64,000 bases of DNA from Gelatoporia subvermispora B. Its lineage: Eukaryota; Basidiomycota; Agaricomycetes; Polyporales; Gelatoporiaceae. A program made the position numbers and the translations under genes. Location: assembly GCA_000320605.2 (NCBI GenBank), contig KB445796.1, positions 960,926-1,024,925 on the forward strand. The letters are read 5' to 3'. Below the pieces are notes generated by a model. That model did not search any database. It was given only the letters and a program-made list of their open reading frames with translations, and was not told the DNA's origin. Shown here piece after piece: positions 48,388 to 60,480 of the stretch. Numbering within the stretch: the stretch's first letter is position 1; each line of letters opens with the position of its first letter.

Positions 48388-50022
48388 CTAGTTCGGAAGC
48401 TGTCTTTGCTCCTGTACCCGTACTGAGCCGACTCCTTTCAGCAGTCGTGATACCTCCTCCCATTCTTCTGTGTACTCCAACTTTTCCTCCACCTCCACTC
48501 CTTCCAGTTTTGGAAATATATCGGAGAGGAACGTCGCTATAACGCCAGGCGCAGAAATAGGGGAGAGGCCGACGTCAATCTTGCGCAGCGTCTTGCAGCA
48601 GAGACCCGTGTCAGATCTCTCCGAAGGTATTTCAGTAACAGCGCGAGCATCGACATAGATGTGTAGGTCCTCCAAGTTGCCACAGTGACGGCAAAGTGAG
48701 GCCAGGCAATTGATCGTGAGGGTTGGTGGGAGCCCTTCGAAAGAAGAAGAGATACCGAAATCCAGTGTCCGTAGGTGCGGCCAGGCTTTCGCCAATTCTT
48801 CCAGTTCTTCATCCTTGATCATTAGAGGAGGATTAAACCATAGACAGAGGGACTCTAAATGCCGAAAGGAAAGCAGAGGTTTGATGTCATCAAAGGAGGG
48901 CGGCGCCTGCGGGGGAAAGTGAAGCACAAAATCTTCGGGCAAGATGAGGCTCTCGAGAAGACGCATGGAAGGAGAACATGCGTATAAGATGGCTTTGATG
49001 TACGCCTGAATATCGTCTGTGGTCGCAAATTCACCTTCAGAGTCAACGACCACGGATAAGCTATCAACGCAAGAAGGTTTGAGCTCGTTCAGTATCGCTA
49101 TGATCCTTGGAAGGGATTTTGCCTCTATTGTGGTCTTGCGTAATTGTTCGAATCTGCCCGCGACACCGAACATCTCGCTCAGCTGCGGCGCAGGGAGTGT
49201 CACGTTATGCAATGATAACGCCGTGAGGTTCGGAAGAAGCGTCAACCACCCAACAAGTGCACGGGCCGACGAAAGCTCCCCGGGTAGTTGAATGAACACG
49301 TTCTGTAGATCTCGCACCCGTCCCAGAAGGTAGGGTAATGTCAAGGGCCATTCCCCATCCTGAACGAGGTTGAGTGTTAAGGACGTGAGGTGGGGTGACA
49401 TGCGCGCAACATCAGAGAGCAGGAATGATATCATATTTGAAAGAAGTGTCGTGGACGAACTCGATATGTGTAATGCGCGCAAGCCGTAACATAAGAAGTT
49501 GTTTAGAATGCACACGTATCGCTCCTCGGCGTCGAGGCTACATAACGACGGCAAAAGGAATGCAGAAATGCGATAACGGCTGAATTGGTCTATGGCTGAT
49601 GGAAGTGCCCGCACACGTTGGTCGTATTTTCCGGGAGTGCGAAGGACAAGATGTTTTATCCGATGGGAGTACACTTGGACTCGAGCCCAGTCCTCTGGAA
49701 CAAGAGGTCTAATGATAGACTACTTTTGCAATGAGTATCACCATCATGAGGTGGGTGGGGATATTACCAGCTCGTAGCCTCCGTTGGTCTCAATGTCACC
49801 CTCGTCAGATTTGACTATAGCCCAGGACTTTGACGGAAGGCACATCATCAAGTTGGCGAGGCCGCACTGATGTTTCCACATGATGTCTATGGCAGTCTCG
49901 TTGAGGACACTGCATGTTTGGGCGACTCGCAGGAGAGAAGAGCCGTCGATGTCTTCGCCTCCCCTCGTCAAGCTGTGGAGAATATGCTCGCGAAGTTCTG
50001 GAATTAGGAAACAACGATGCAT
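48388..50022 (-). CDS. F-box/LRR-like protein, paralogue 3
   Basis: Two exons, 49768-50022 and 48388-49719, in frame, about 528 residues. N-terminal F-box-like MHRCFLIPELREHILHSL ... AQTCSVLNETAIDIMWKHQ, then SIIRPLVPEDWARVQVYSHR after the intron (same intron position as in paralogue 1), then leucine-rich strands (LLPSLCSLDAEE, LTSLTLNLVQDGEW, LLPNLTALSLHNVTLPA, LESLCLWFNPP, LRKIDVGLSP). An upstream in-frame ATG (MSNSTYPEITHISQ) is an alternative start. Same inferred role as paralogue 1; this copy shows no lesion. Confidence 0.85.
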
Positions 50023-50345
50023 TATCTGGGATATATGCGTGATTTCTGGGTACGTTGAGTTCGACAAAAATTCGAGTTTCAGTCGTCTTGGTTCAAGACA
50101 GGGGATTTGGTCAGAGTATACTGGGCAATTGGTGGGGTCGTCTTGGTTCTGCTGACGAGTTCAGTCTCACAGGCCTAAGGCATCGTGAAAGCTCATCACG
50201 TGAAATGCACGTGACCGCGTCTGAGGATCTTATTCCTGCTGTGCGGGGCAAAACCGGAGTCATGATAGCTGTCGCTTGTTCGCGGGGACCCTTTGGGTCA
50301 TGACCTTCTTCAGAGGCCACCATCGTCTTGCCAACCGCATTGAGA

Positions 50346-52179
50346 ATGAGTGAGCAAGTAGTCAATGTGGCCCCGATCCCTACGGAGAGTTTGAACGAGT
50401 CCGAGCCGGAGACGGCGCCATCGCTGGATAGGAAAGCTTTATCGCTGCTTCTAGTTCAGCACTTCTCAAAGTAAGTCGTGCTCAGATGATACAACAGTAT
50501 TTGTGTGTTACGACACTGCTTTACAGCTCATGGGGTATACGAACGGCTGAATTCGCAATCTACTTGCTTCTTGTGACCTTGTTTCCTGACACACTGTTAC
50601 CAGCATCTCTCTATGGGCTCTTCACAACTGGGTTCGCCATTTTTCTCTCTGGCTGGGCGGGTCGCCAAGTCGACATACGAAACAACCTGCGGATAGTCCA
50701 AGCGTGCATCGTTATCATCAAGCTGGCAGATTGCGGGGCGTACGGCGCAACTCTCGTTTTGCTGACTGATCATAGTCGCAAGCCTTCAAATGCTTGGGGG
50801 TCTACACTATCTCGCGGCATGTTCAGCCTTATCATCATCGCTGGGTGCGCCCACAATCTTGTGAACGTGGCAATATCTGTGTCTATCGAGAGGGACTGGG
50901 TCACGGTGATTGCTGGTGGCTCCTCCGATAACTTCACCAAGCTCAATACGTACATGAGACGTATTGACCTACTTTGCAAACTCCTGGCACCCTTGTTTGT
51001 CTCATTACTCACGACGGCCGGATCATACACGTTCGCGGCCTACTTCCTCTGTGCGATCGAGGGTGGTACTATGCTGTTCGAGCTGATCTGTGAGTTCTAT
51101 TTGTGCGTTGGGTGGTTGGCTTATGTGTCAAGTGCCTGTTCCTCAGGGATCACTATTGTGTACCGCCGCTTTCCAGTGCTCAGGGGTGCTCAAGTAGCCC
51201 GAGACGCCCTCCAACAAGAAAGAATCCACGACCCGCATCGTCATCGATTACTTCGGATTCACACCAGTCTTAAAAACCATTTACTGGATTGGAACGAGTT
51301 CATTCACCATCCGGTCTTCCTATCTTCCTTATCAATATCATGTCTCTATTTCACCGTGCTCAGCTTTGACGGGACGATGTTGAGCTACCTGAAAGCCGTG
51401 GACTATAGCGATCCATTCTTGGCTGGGATGCGTGGCCTCAATGTCGTAGCTGGGCTTGCAGGAACTCTTGCAATGCCTATCCTGGAACGTAAGTTGGGGC
51501 TTGTGCGCGCGGGGAATTGGAGTATATGGTACGCCTCATAGACTGGTGTTTGTAGTAATACGCTGATAGAAGCTTAGGTCAGAGGTGCTGTGTTTGATAC
51601 CAGCCGTAGTATCGTTCTTCGTTGGTGCTCCATCTGTTGGTGGCGATGCTCCAGCTTGGAACTCAGCTCTACTGTTTGGAGGTATGGTCCGCCCATGCAT
51701 GTGTGAGCCAGTGTCCTTTGAATAGTCTAACATGAGTACCTGCAGGCATGATGTTATCTAGGATAGGGCTGTGGGCGTTTGACCTATGCCAACTCAAGGA
51801 GCTGCAGACAGCCCTAGAGTCGCATCCGCGCCGCAATACCATGTATGCCACGTTCTGGTGCGCGTGTGAGGCGTCAGTGTTGACACAACCAACAGTACAG
51901 CACTACAATTCTCATTACAAAATATGGCGGATATGCTCAAAGTACGTGTTCAGGCTGTTCACCTCGAGGACACTGCCTGTTAACACTATAATGCAGTACG
52001 TCTTAACTGCTATCCTGTCCCGCCCATCCCAATTCAAGTGGGCGGCACTGGCATCGTATGTCAGCGTCGTAATAGGGGCATTGACATACCTGCTATATGT
52101 CAGGAAGGAACGTGGACACATCTTCCACATCGAAATCAGTGAACGGGTCCCATTGCTCATGGCATGGAGGGCGCGATAA
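50346..52179 (+). CDS. Ferroportin (SLC40/FPN1 family) metal exporter
   Basis: Starts MSEQVVNVAPIPTESLNESE; exon joins 50346-50470/50527 and the later ones near 51090-51148, 51528-51577, 51681-51746, 51842-51895 and 51953-51994 all keep frame; stop at 52179. About 12 membrane segments. Family blocks: SWGIRTAEFAIYLLLVTLFPDTLLPASLYGL (helix 1 with the metal-site region), SGWAGRQVDI, VNVAISVSIERDWVTVIAG, LNTYMRRIDLLCKLLAPLFV (Asn and Arg of the conserved helix 4 stretch), FDGTMLSYLKAVDYSDPFLAGMRGLNVVAGL, ALLFGGMMLSRIGLWAFDLCQLKELQ and TALQFSLQNMADMLKY. Ferroportins export Fe2+ across the plasma membrane in animals and plants; fungal members are less studied. Intact. Confidence 0.9.
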
Positions 52180-52680
52180 GAGACGTTAGATTCAGGAGAA
52201 AGCCGAGAAGCGTGACTCATATTCATACGAAGGCCTTGGGCTCCCCGACTCAAGGCTATGAATAGTGTTTCATCGATGAGATACCCCATTGACATATCTG
52301 TTGAAGCGGATCCAACCTGACATGCAAAGTTTGACTCTTATCTTCCCTCTGCCTCGGAAGTCCTGCAATGTTCCGTATATCTAGGATAGAATGTACCTGG
52401 GTCTTCCATCAAGATATATACTTCAAGCACGGGAGCTCCACGCACTGTCACGTTTCATCGGTTTAGTGGTCCTGTGTGATCTTCTACAGTGCCAACCAGT
52501 GCATCCACATCTCACAATACACTTGCTGTGCCGCTGTGCTACCTATCGCCCGGATTCGAACACAATGGAGGGTATAGAAGCCGCTGACCGATAAGGCGAT
52601 GTTACGTGTAAGGCGCTGTGCACAGCCCAGCCGGCTCCAGAAGATATAAAGACTAATGATATCTGACAGACAGCGTTACA
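52180..52680. other. Intergenic region with a TATA box
   Basis: No gene recognised. GATATAAAG at about 52643-52651 stands about 35 bp before the ATG of the next gene. Confidence 0.5.
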
Positions 52681-53414
52681 ATGGCGACTCACGAGGAGAC
52701 CAAAGAGTACCTCGAACTACAACATGCCGAGGAAATCCGACCGGCGGACGCATACTGCGTATGGAGTTGGGCCTCACTTTCTTGGAACTGTCTCACTTTC
52801 CTGCTGTATGGAACACCATCTAGTACTTGTCGCCGTCATTAACACTAACTGGTATCCTCTGCCCTCCAGATCTGCTCCTCTCGTCTGCCGCACCCTAGGC
52901 ATTGATGGAAACTTGTTGCCCGTCGTGCTTGCCCTTGCAGCATCTGCCTCTTGTGCTGTTGGCTTTATATGTGGTGTCGTCACATGTGTAATCTATGCGG
53001 TCAATCTCAAGAGACGTCGCAATGTAGGTCTTCCCCTCTACGTATTTGAGTTGGTAGTTTCACGATTTTCCTTCTAGAATCTACAAAATGATGTGCCAAT
53101 TTCCAGTGCTGTCCGTGCTATCCCGATCGCATGTTTGTTGTGGTAAGATGTTCTCTAACAATGCTTGCAAGTTGCTAACTTTCTACTGCAGCAGTTGCTC
53201 CTTGATGTTAGTATGTATCGCTGTCGGCATTCTGGACGGACCGCTTGTTAGACCCAGCGCTGGGTCGCCTTCATACCTTCCATCTTTCATGATCTCCCCA
53301 CCATTCATATACATTCCGTGCATCCTTGCAGTGATGCATCTTGTCTTCATGTTTTCCTGCCGCCACACTCGTCCTACGACCCTCATAGATCTTTTACGAT
53401 GCAGTTCTGACTAG
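52681..53414 (+). CDS. Small multi-pass membrane protein, unrecognised
   Basis: Four exons, 52681-52805, 52870-53023, 53078-53142 and 53192-53414, join in frame, 188 residues; introns have good branch sites (CTAAC). Starts MATHEETKEYLELQHAEEIR, a soluble acidic start, then about four hydrophobic segments: LSWNCLTFLL, LLPVVLALAASASCAVGFICGVVTCVIYAV, CSCSLMLVCIAVGILDG, and FIYIPCILAVMHLVFMFSC, with a basic stretch LKRRRN between the second and third. I do not recognise the family. A TATA box close to the start supports a real gene. Confidence 0.6.
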
Positions 53415-53819
53415 TGCGGAAGATAACATGGGTCAGTGCGCCCAAGTTATCTCACCTTTTGGACGTCCCCTCGTAGGTATCTACTATGCGATAATATCTA
53501 CCCTCCCAGAGTATGTAGGTCGACGATCACATCAGCGGTCCCGCAGCCGCACATGTATTCCAATTCTTGACGTAGTAGGTACTCAGCTACAGAGTGATAT
53601 CCGTACTATGCCCGGGGTGCGCACAAACTCCGATGGGTGCAACAATGTGGTCGACCGCGTAGCCAATGGAACGAGAGTAAGACTCAGACGAAGTCGACAG
53701 CTATGATACGACGCCTCGTGTTCGTGTCGATGCACGAAACGCCACCGGCTCGGTTCCCACAGTGAGCCATACCCTCGCAGTTGCGAGCGTGACGGCAGTT
53801 TCGTCGCCTTCATGCTTTC

Positions 53820-55053
53820 ATGCTTCCGCTGCCAGTCTCTCTTGCGGTCCGGAAGCAGTTCTCGGGAGGCCGGACACGCAGGACCAAAGACATCCTCCTC
53901 ACCCGCTCGCGCGTCACCAACCTCGGCGTCCTCCTGCTAGCATCCTTTGCCGTGCTCTCTTTACTCCTCAATTTTGGATACTATATCACCTCGTTGGATG
54001 AACCACAGGTAGAGATCCCTGTGGTCAAATCACTCTTGTATACCCCGCCAACAAACGTACTCGACACGATACAGCGCGATGAGACACTCCCGGCCCTCAC
54101 ACACCTCATTGTAGTGGCAGGACATGCTATCTGGAAGGGAAACGATGCTTCTGAAATATTGGATGAGGAACAGTGGATTTTGGAGGCATACCAGCGCGGA
54201 GGAGGACGCGTGAACGCCTTTGTGCAGCATATCATGACCGGGTAAGTCATGGACTCTGTCTAATAACCTACATCTCTCATCGTGCACCCTCCAGGACGCA
54301 GCTGGCTGCAGAAGACCCACGCTCCCTTCTTGTGTTCAGCGGGTGAGGCATTCCCGTCGCGTTGTGTCGCAAATCACTCAATTCTAGACGTTCATTCAGC
54401 GGTCAGACGCGTCCGTCCTCAACAACGACCGAAGCCGAGTCTTACATGCGAATCGCTACCTTGTCCGACGCTTTACCACTCTCACAGCCCGTCACAGGAC
54501 TCGACATGATCGTGCGGGCAACAACCGAGGACTTCGCGCTGGACTCCTTCCAGAACCTCCTGTATGCGATCGCTCGGTTTCACGAATACACAGGACGATA
54601 CCCGGAGGACATCACCGTCGTCGGATACGAGATGAAGAGACGGAGGTTCACGGAGTTGCACCGTGCCGCCTTGCGCTGGCCCGAGTCACGCTTCCACTAC
54701 CTCGGCGTCGATGTCGAAGGCGACGAAGCTGTCAGGGCGAAGGACGGCGAGGTGAGCATACTACACCTACGTGAAGCAAAGCGGCCGCTGATCTGGCGCA
54801 TTTCAAGATCATGAACGGATACCTCCCGTACACGCTCGACCTCTACGGCTGCCACGGGATCTTGCTCTCGAAACGCCGCGCGCGCAACCCCTTCCACCGC
54901 TTCCATTCGTACTACACCTCCTCGCCCGAGCTCGCCGGGCTCATGAATTGGTGCCCGGGCCCCTCAGAGGCCCGTGGTCAGACCAGGGTCTACGATGGTC
55001 CTCTCCCATGGGACGGTCTAGCCAACACCGAGTCTGCGTCGGGCACATCATGA
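53820..55053 (+). CDS. DUF218 (YdcF-like) membrane-anchored protein
   Basis: Four exons, with introns at about 54241-54294, 54349-54401 and 54752-54812, in frame. An N-terminal basic stretch is followed by one membrane segment (LGVLLLASFAVLSLLLNFGYYI, residues about 33-54). The DUF218 domain follows: LTHLIVVAGHAIWKGND, SLLVFSGGQTRPSSTTTEAESYMRIA (the SGG.T...E.. block), TEDFALDSFQNLLYAIARF, DITVVGYEMKRRRFTELH and FHYLGVDVEG. Bacterial relatives (YdcF, SanA, ElyC) act at the cell envelope; fungal members are predicted Golgi/ER proteins of unknown activity. Start at the ATG of MLPLPVSLAV; the first intron donor is GTAAGT. Confidence 0.88.
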
Positions 55054-56166
55054 TAAGCTATCCTCTTAGGATGGGCGCACACCCCTCGCATGAGATTCAG
55101 CTAGTGCTCGAAAAGCGCGATGGCGCTGAGACAAGTCATGGAGGGACGGAAGGTAGACAACTCTGGTTGCAACTTGAAGCCATTCGCACCTCTCGATCCA
55201 CGACGCACGTACAACCTGCGAGGATTCTAAGCAGTGGTGGAAGTCGAGTGCTGGTGCCCGAGGGTGGACTTCTTGCACTGTAATGGGAGGCGCAGAGCAA
55301 TCGAGCTTTTCGACTGCTCCTCCATCTGACATCTAGCCGGGTATGGACGTATTTTGGTTACATGTACGATCAACCCCTGGACGCAACGACCATGATATTG
55401 GGTACAGATCAAAGTGGGCCGTGCCATTCGAGCGTCTGCTTTGGGCTGTGGGGATACACTAATTGTCAAGAGCGTCGTATCTCTCAGAAATTGGTGATTC
55501 TGCCTTGCCCGGTCGAATGTCGCAATCAACTATGGTGATTGAACAAGTAATTTCGAGTCTTCGCGTGGTATACCGTACACGCAAGCTGAGTAACCAGCCA
55601 TTTTGTTTCTTTACTCATCGATTTCATGAAGGATCGACTGGATCAAAGATCAAAGTCATATCCATGATATTCCTGGTTACGAAGTGGACCGACCACTGTA
55701 CTCCTTTGCGCTAGAGTGCAAAGTGATTATCGAAACGTTACCGTGGGAGTGTAGTGACAAAGCCTTCTCCTATGCGTGGGAGTAAATACCAACTGCCAGA
55801 CGAACAAACTCCCTCTCTCCCTCCTCGATCGGTGTCCATGCTCGCGGCCGCTGCCCTGCCAGACCGTTACAGTACTTGCCCACGCGTCGCACTGCCAACG
55901 GTGGCTCACGCGCGGAGAGCAACATTATGACCGCGTACGGCAGCGTTCATGATATAAATGAAGATGAAATGACCGAAAGACGGAGGGGCGAGACACTTCC
56001 TGACCAGGTCCATCCGGGTTGGGTCAACCTAACCTAAACTTCATCAATTAACGTCTTGACACTCTCCATCTACCTCCGGACGTGATTTACAAACTTGAGA
56101 CTTTCGCCTGTCGCCGAGGCCTGAGGACCGACATTTGTGACTATTTGATACCGCGAAACCGCCGCC
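55054..56166. other. Intergenic region
   Basis: About 1.1 kb with no recognisable gene; the right end is the leader of the porphobilinogen deaminase gene. Confidence 0.5.
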
Positions 56167-57324
56167 ATGCCCTCGACATCTGCACCGTCCTCCGCGCGTA
56201 CCTTTGTGCTTGCCTCCCGTGCTTCACAGCTCGCACAAGTCCAGACTAACACCGTCCGCGATGCACTCGCCGCCGCACACCCCACTGTCCCATTCTCCAC
56301 GTCTTTCATGACAACCGGCGGTGACCACAACCAGTCTCAGGCGTTGTACCTACTTGGAGGCAAGGAACTGTGGACCAAAGAGCTCGAAGTAGCACTGCGT
56401 GAGCGCGCAGTGGACATGCTCGTACACTGCTACAAGGACGTTCCAACTGCGCTGCCAGAAGGATGTGCGATTGCTGCGGTGCTGCCCAGGGAAGACCCGG
56501 TGGACTCGCTAGTGGTACGCAAAGGCCTGCAGTACACGAGCCTGGAGGAGATGCCGGACGGGAGTGTAATCGGGACGAGCAGTGTGCGGCGGGTCGCGCA
56601 GCTCAAGAGGCGGTTCCCGAAGCTAGTCTTCAAGGACGTCGTACGTGGTCGTTCTCATCACACCAGTTCACACATGTTCATTACGCATCCCACAGCGCGG
56701 TAACTTGTCAGTACCCTGCCACTTCGCCCCGCTTCTCTCTCTGACCTCGCACGTTCCCGCAGGAACACCCGCATGACGAAGCTTGATGCTCCCGACGGCC
56801 CCTACACCGCGCTCATCCTCGCCAAGGCCGGGATGGTCCGTCTCGGATGGAGCGCGCGCATCACCGCCGACCTCGGACCTCCCACGCTCTTCTACGCCGT
56901 CTCGCAGGGGGCGCTCGCGATCGAGATCCGCGCGAACGACTCCGAGACCGCCGCGCTCCTCAGCGCGGTGTCACACTGGCCGACCGCGTGGGCGTGCACG
57001 GCGGAGCGTGCATGTCTGCGCGTGCTCGAGGGCGGATGCAGCATCCCGGTCGGCGTGCACACTGCGTTCGAGGCGCACAAGGACGGCGCGGGTGGCGGCC
57101 GGATGGATCTCACCGGGTGCGTCACGTCCCTGGACGGCACGCGACATGGAGAACACCGGCTCGTGGAGGAGATTGCCTCGGAGGAGGACGCGGAGGCGTT
57201 AGGCATGAAGCTGGCGAAGGTGCTGATTGAGACGGGCGCGCGCGAGATCTTGGACCAGATCACACAGGATCGGGAGCGCAAGATTGACGAGGCGCAGGAG
57301 GAGGCTACTGCGGCTGTGGCATAG
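56167..57324 (+). CDS. HEM3: Porphobilinogen deaminase (hydroxymethylbilane synthase)
   Basis: Exons 56167-56640, an 11-nt micro-exon 56696-56706 and 56763-57324 join in frame, 348 residues, the normal length. Condenses four porphobilinogen molecules into hydroxymethylbilane in haem synthesis, in the cytosol. Motifs: LASRASQLAQVQTN at the start, TTGGDHNQ, KELWTKELEVALRE, HCYKDVPTALPEGC (the usual HSLKD is HCYKD here; the catalytic Asp-neighbouring Lys and Asp are kept), VIGTSSVRRVAQL, FKDV|RGNLNTRMTKLD (the intron-flanked micro-exon encodes RGNL), and GGCSIPVG with the Cys that holds the dipyrromethane cofactor. The start MPSTSAPSSART follows a GCCGCC context. Confidence 0.95.
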
Positions 57325-58927
57325 ATGGACGGCACTGGTGTGCTCTGCTGCCATGGGATACGAAGAGCATTGAAGGTCTTGAATTACTCTTCAATCTTTC
57401 TAAGGAGCTGGGTACGGACGTACAGCGTTTTGGTAATTCGTTCAATTACTCCCTAGAACGAAACGATAATGATACTGATCACAGATCGAACCGGCCCCTG
57501 CCATCTGAATGGCCTGCTTTAGACCCTGGAAGTATATTAATGGTCGTTTCCGCGAATACATTAGATTTGGTAAGCCTGAATCGAGTCGGCATACAATACA
57601 AAAGGTCAGATCCGACTTGACAATCATAAGCTCAGCCTTCCCGCGGTGAACCAGTGCTCCCTGGAGGTGTTCGATGACTATCGTCATACTAGGACGATCC
57701 TTCCGCTTTGCTTCTGGTATGTCTCCATTAGCCACCAGTCATCCTCGCCGCTTAGACGGCCTGAATTAAGCTACCTGTTCTGGACATCGCGGTCCCCCAT
57801 CGTGTAGTTATCGTGACATGACCCGAGCGTCTTCCTTTGGCTCAGCTGGTAAAACGTGGAGAACTTCGATGGAACGCGACACTTGCATCCTGGTATCAGA
57901 CTTCATCGCTCATAGGACCACTGACAACACTTTAAATGAATTGCGAGGTTACTTCGGCCTATCGTATGCCATATTGTTCAGGATCAATGAGCTCAAGTGA
58001 CATTCGACGTACAGATCCAATTATCAGATCCAGAGCCACCGCTGCGTACCTAGAAATGCTGACCTTTGAGCTGCTCAGACCAAGTAGTGGCGCTTGTTTT
58101 GCAGCTTCTTGGTCGTTAAGATCATCATGGACACGATGGGTACTATGGGTCCTTTACCTTACAAGGTCACATCCATTTGCAAAAATCGATAGTAGCTCCA
58201 AGTCTTTTAGGACTCAAGTATTCAGTCTCGGATTGCAAACGTAGACATATTGGTGCATGGTCGTCAATGTCTGCTACTCCATCTTCTCCTAGACTAATGT
58301 GAGAAGGGTATGGACACGAATTGCCGAATTTCGTGAAGTAATGAACTCTGGTATTGATGCACATTGTCAAATATGCGATGCGCCGTAGGGCCGACAAGGA
58401 GACGCGTGAGGCGGCGGATTATACCAATGACTTCGGGGGCCCATCATTGGGAAAAGATGAATAAGAGTAAATATGTCCAGGCTAGTTCGTATGCGTCCGG
58501 TCGAGTTTCGGTTCACTTTTACAGGATAATCAGCCGCGTCAGACATCACGTAGGATCTACAGGCCTTCGTACAAGTCTACATAATATCTTAGACAGGCGG
58601 GGACAATAAGCCATGGAAAACAAGGAGTGTAGCAGCTTGTTGACAAAGCGCAAGATATAGTCAACGAAGTAGTGGAGTGATTCGCTACATCCTAGGCGAA
58701 TGTAGTAGTCGCGATATCGAGCCTGCCACAGGGAGTCGGGCTCGGGTGCCCGGCGCATGTGAGAGGTTGTTGCTTCTCTGCATGATGGCTGATACTCGGG
58801 GAAGTAATCGTGTCGTGGCGGAGAATGCGTGATAGCTGCGGTGACCGGGTACTAATAGGCACGTTGTCCGATGTCTCTGCCGCCACGGGCTTGGGGGCGA
58901 ATGTGGCCATCAATGCGTCGCAGGGAC
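57325..58927. other. Long intergenic region
   Basis: About 1.6 kb without recognisable gene or RNA on either strand. Confidence 0.5.
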
Positions 58928-60149
58928 CTATTGGGACTCATGGGTTTGATCTGATTTGCATGAGCGTTCTGGCTGGCACTTGGCTCCTGGAGACGCCCCG
59001 CCCACACTCTCCTGACGACGTCGCCGTTGAGTGCTCTGCCCAAGCACGGACTGCTCTGGCTGCGCAACATCGGCGTGTCTTCCCGCCTGAACCTGGAGGG
59101 TGTCATGTTGCCTAGAGGACTCGCGAGACGGCTCGTTAGAGCGGACCCGAGTTTTTATGCGCTCAAGCCTCTCCTGCCCCATCATTCGTTCCTCATCCCG
59201 ACCCATATGCGGACACACTTCCGATGTGCGAGAGCCTGGGCGCTCAGCTGCACGTTGCGCTGAGTCATGTGACCCACGTCGCGTCGCGTACTGCTGGAGG
59301 TGTGCCGAGTTACCGTGTGGGTGGACTTGGGGACGTTCGCGTTTGGCATTTGGCGGTAGACTGCGCCTCTCGTCGCAGCGCAGGACTCGGTTGCGATCGG
59401 CGGGTGCCTGTGGAGGGCTGACAGGCTTCGCAGGTCTGTACCAGCACTGCGAAACCTTCGGCGCTGCGAGGGGTTCAGGTTCGGTGCGTGTTGGATTTTC
59501 GGAGACGCGAAGCACCTGGACTCGCAGGCGCGGGACCAAGGGATCGGTGGGAGCCGAACGATGGAGGGGTGGTGGTGGTGGCTGAGCGGAAATTTGGGCA
59601 ACAGTGCGTGTACTGCCGCATCCACGAGGTGCCTCAGAGGCAGCAAGAGCAGCGGCTGGTGCGCGGTTCCGCTTAGAACGCGAAAAAAGGGAAGGGGCGG
59701 GGGCACGGAGAATGTTGTCGGTGCTTATACTGCGTTTGTGGGCGGAAACGTTCAGCAGACACGTCTGGGAGGACGAGCGAAAGAGCATAACAGGCGTATC
59801 GGGGCGTGGGCGGGCCGCTCGCTCGAACGAAGAAGGCTTCTTCACAGCGGACAGCTCCTTTTCGCAAGCCTGACTCTCGACGCACTGAGTACAGCCGTCC
59901 TTGACACGACCAGCCTCCACAAGGACGATGCCCGCCTTGGAGATGCTACCTGCCCTTACGCGAGTGCCGCAAGTGCGGAAGGAGTCCGAATTTTTGCGAG
60001 ATAGTAGATGGGAGTCTTTCTCCGTCCAGTTGAACAAATTGATGCTCCCCGGGCTATATCAGAGGCACGTAAGTTCTTACCACAAGAAGGTGAGAGGCCA
60101 GTATCACTTACGACTTGGCTGCTTCTGAGTGTTTCCGCGGTCTTGACAT
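58928..60149 (-). CDS. Unrecognised Arg/Ser/Pro-rich protein
   Basis: Two exons, 60112-60149 and 58928-60053, in frame, 387 residues, beginning MSRPRKHSEAAKSPGSINLF. Canonical donor GTAAGT and acceptor TAG and strong G/C preference at third positions support coding. The first 75 residues hold four cysteines (RTCGTRV, DGCTQCVESQACEK); the rest is low in complexity, rich in Arg, Ser, Pro and Ala (QISAQPPPPPLHRSAP) and looks disordered. I do not recognise a family; it may be a nuclear or scaffold protein. A long G-run at about 60176-60191 lies in its promoter. Confidence 0.5.
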
Positions 60150-60175
60150 GGCTGTAGTGGTGGTAAAGAGCAGGG

Positions 60176-60191
60176 GAGGGGGGGGGGGGGA
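60176..60191. repeat. Poly-G tract
   Basis: An almost pure run of about 15 G (G-rich from 60173) in the promoter of the gene ending at 58928. Such runs are unstable and can form four-stranded structures. Confidence 0.7.
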
Positions 60192-60297
60192 GTAGAGAGT
60201 AAAAGGACAATACGTGGCTCGAGCCACGGGATGAATTGACTGGAAGTAAATCAGCGATAAAGATCTGCGTTTGGGGGGGTAGAATGCGCTTGGACCA

Positions 60298-60480
60298 TGA
60301 ACCCTACTTATATACCTGGACTGGACTACGCTGCTAACCCGTCATACTATAGATGGGAATGGGCTACACTGCCTGCCGCTTCTGCTGTGCTTGTTCCCCT
60401 CGACGGTATTCAGGACTGGACTGGACTGAACAGCCAACCCGTCTTGGACGGGAGTGGACTGCGCTGCCTGCCGCCCCTAC
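60298..60480. repeat. Imperfect tandem duplication (~108 bp)
   Basis: Two units starting CTGGACTGGACT (near 60316 and 60417) share AACCCGTC.T, ATGGGA/GACGGGA.TGG and CTGCCTGCCGC. An open frame of 145 residues across it on the plus strand is not convincing as a gene. Confidence 0.5.

Noticed and set aside
52540..52580. ATTCGAAC box as a tRNA T-arm on the minus strand
   Set aside because: No A box, acceptor stem or anticodon arm around it.
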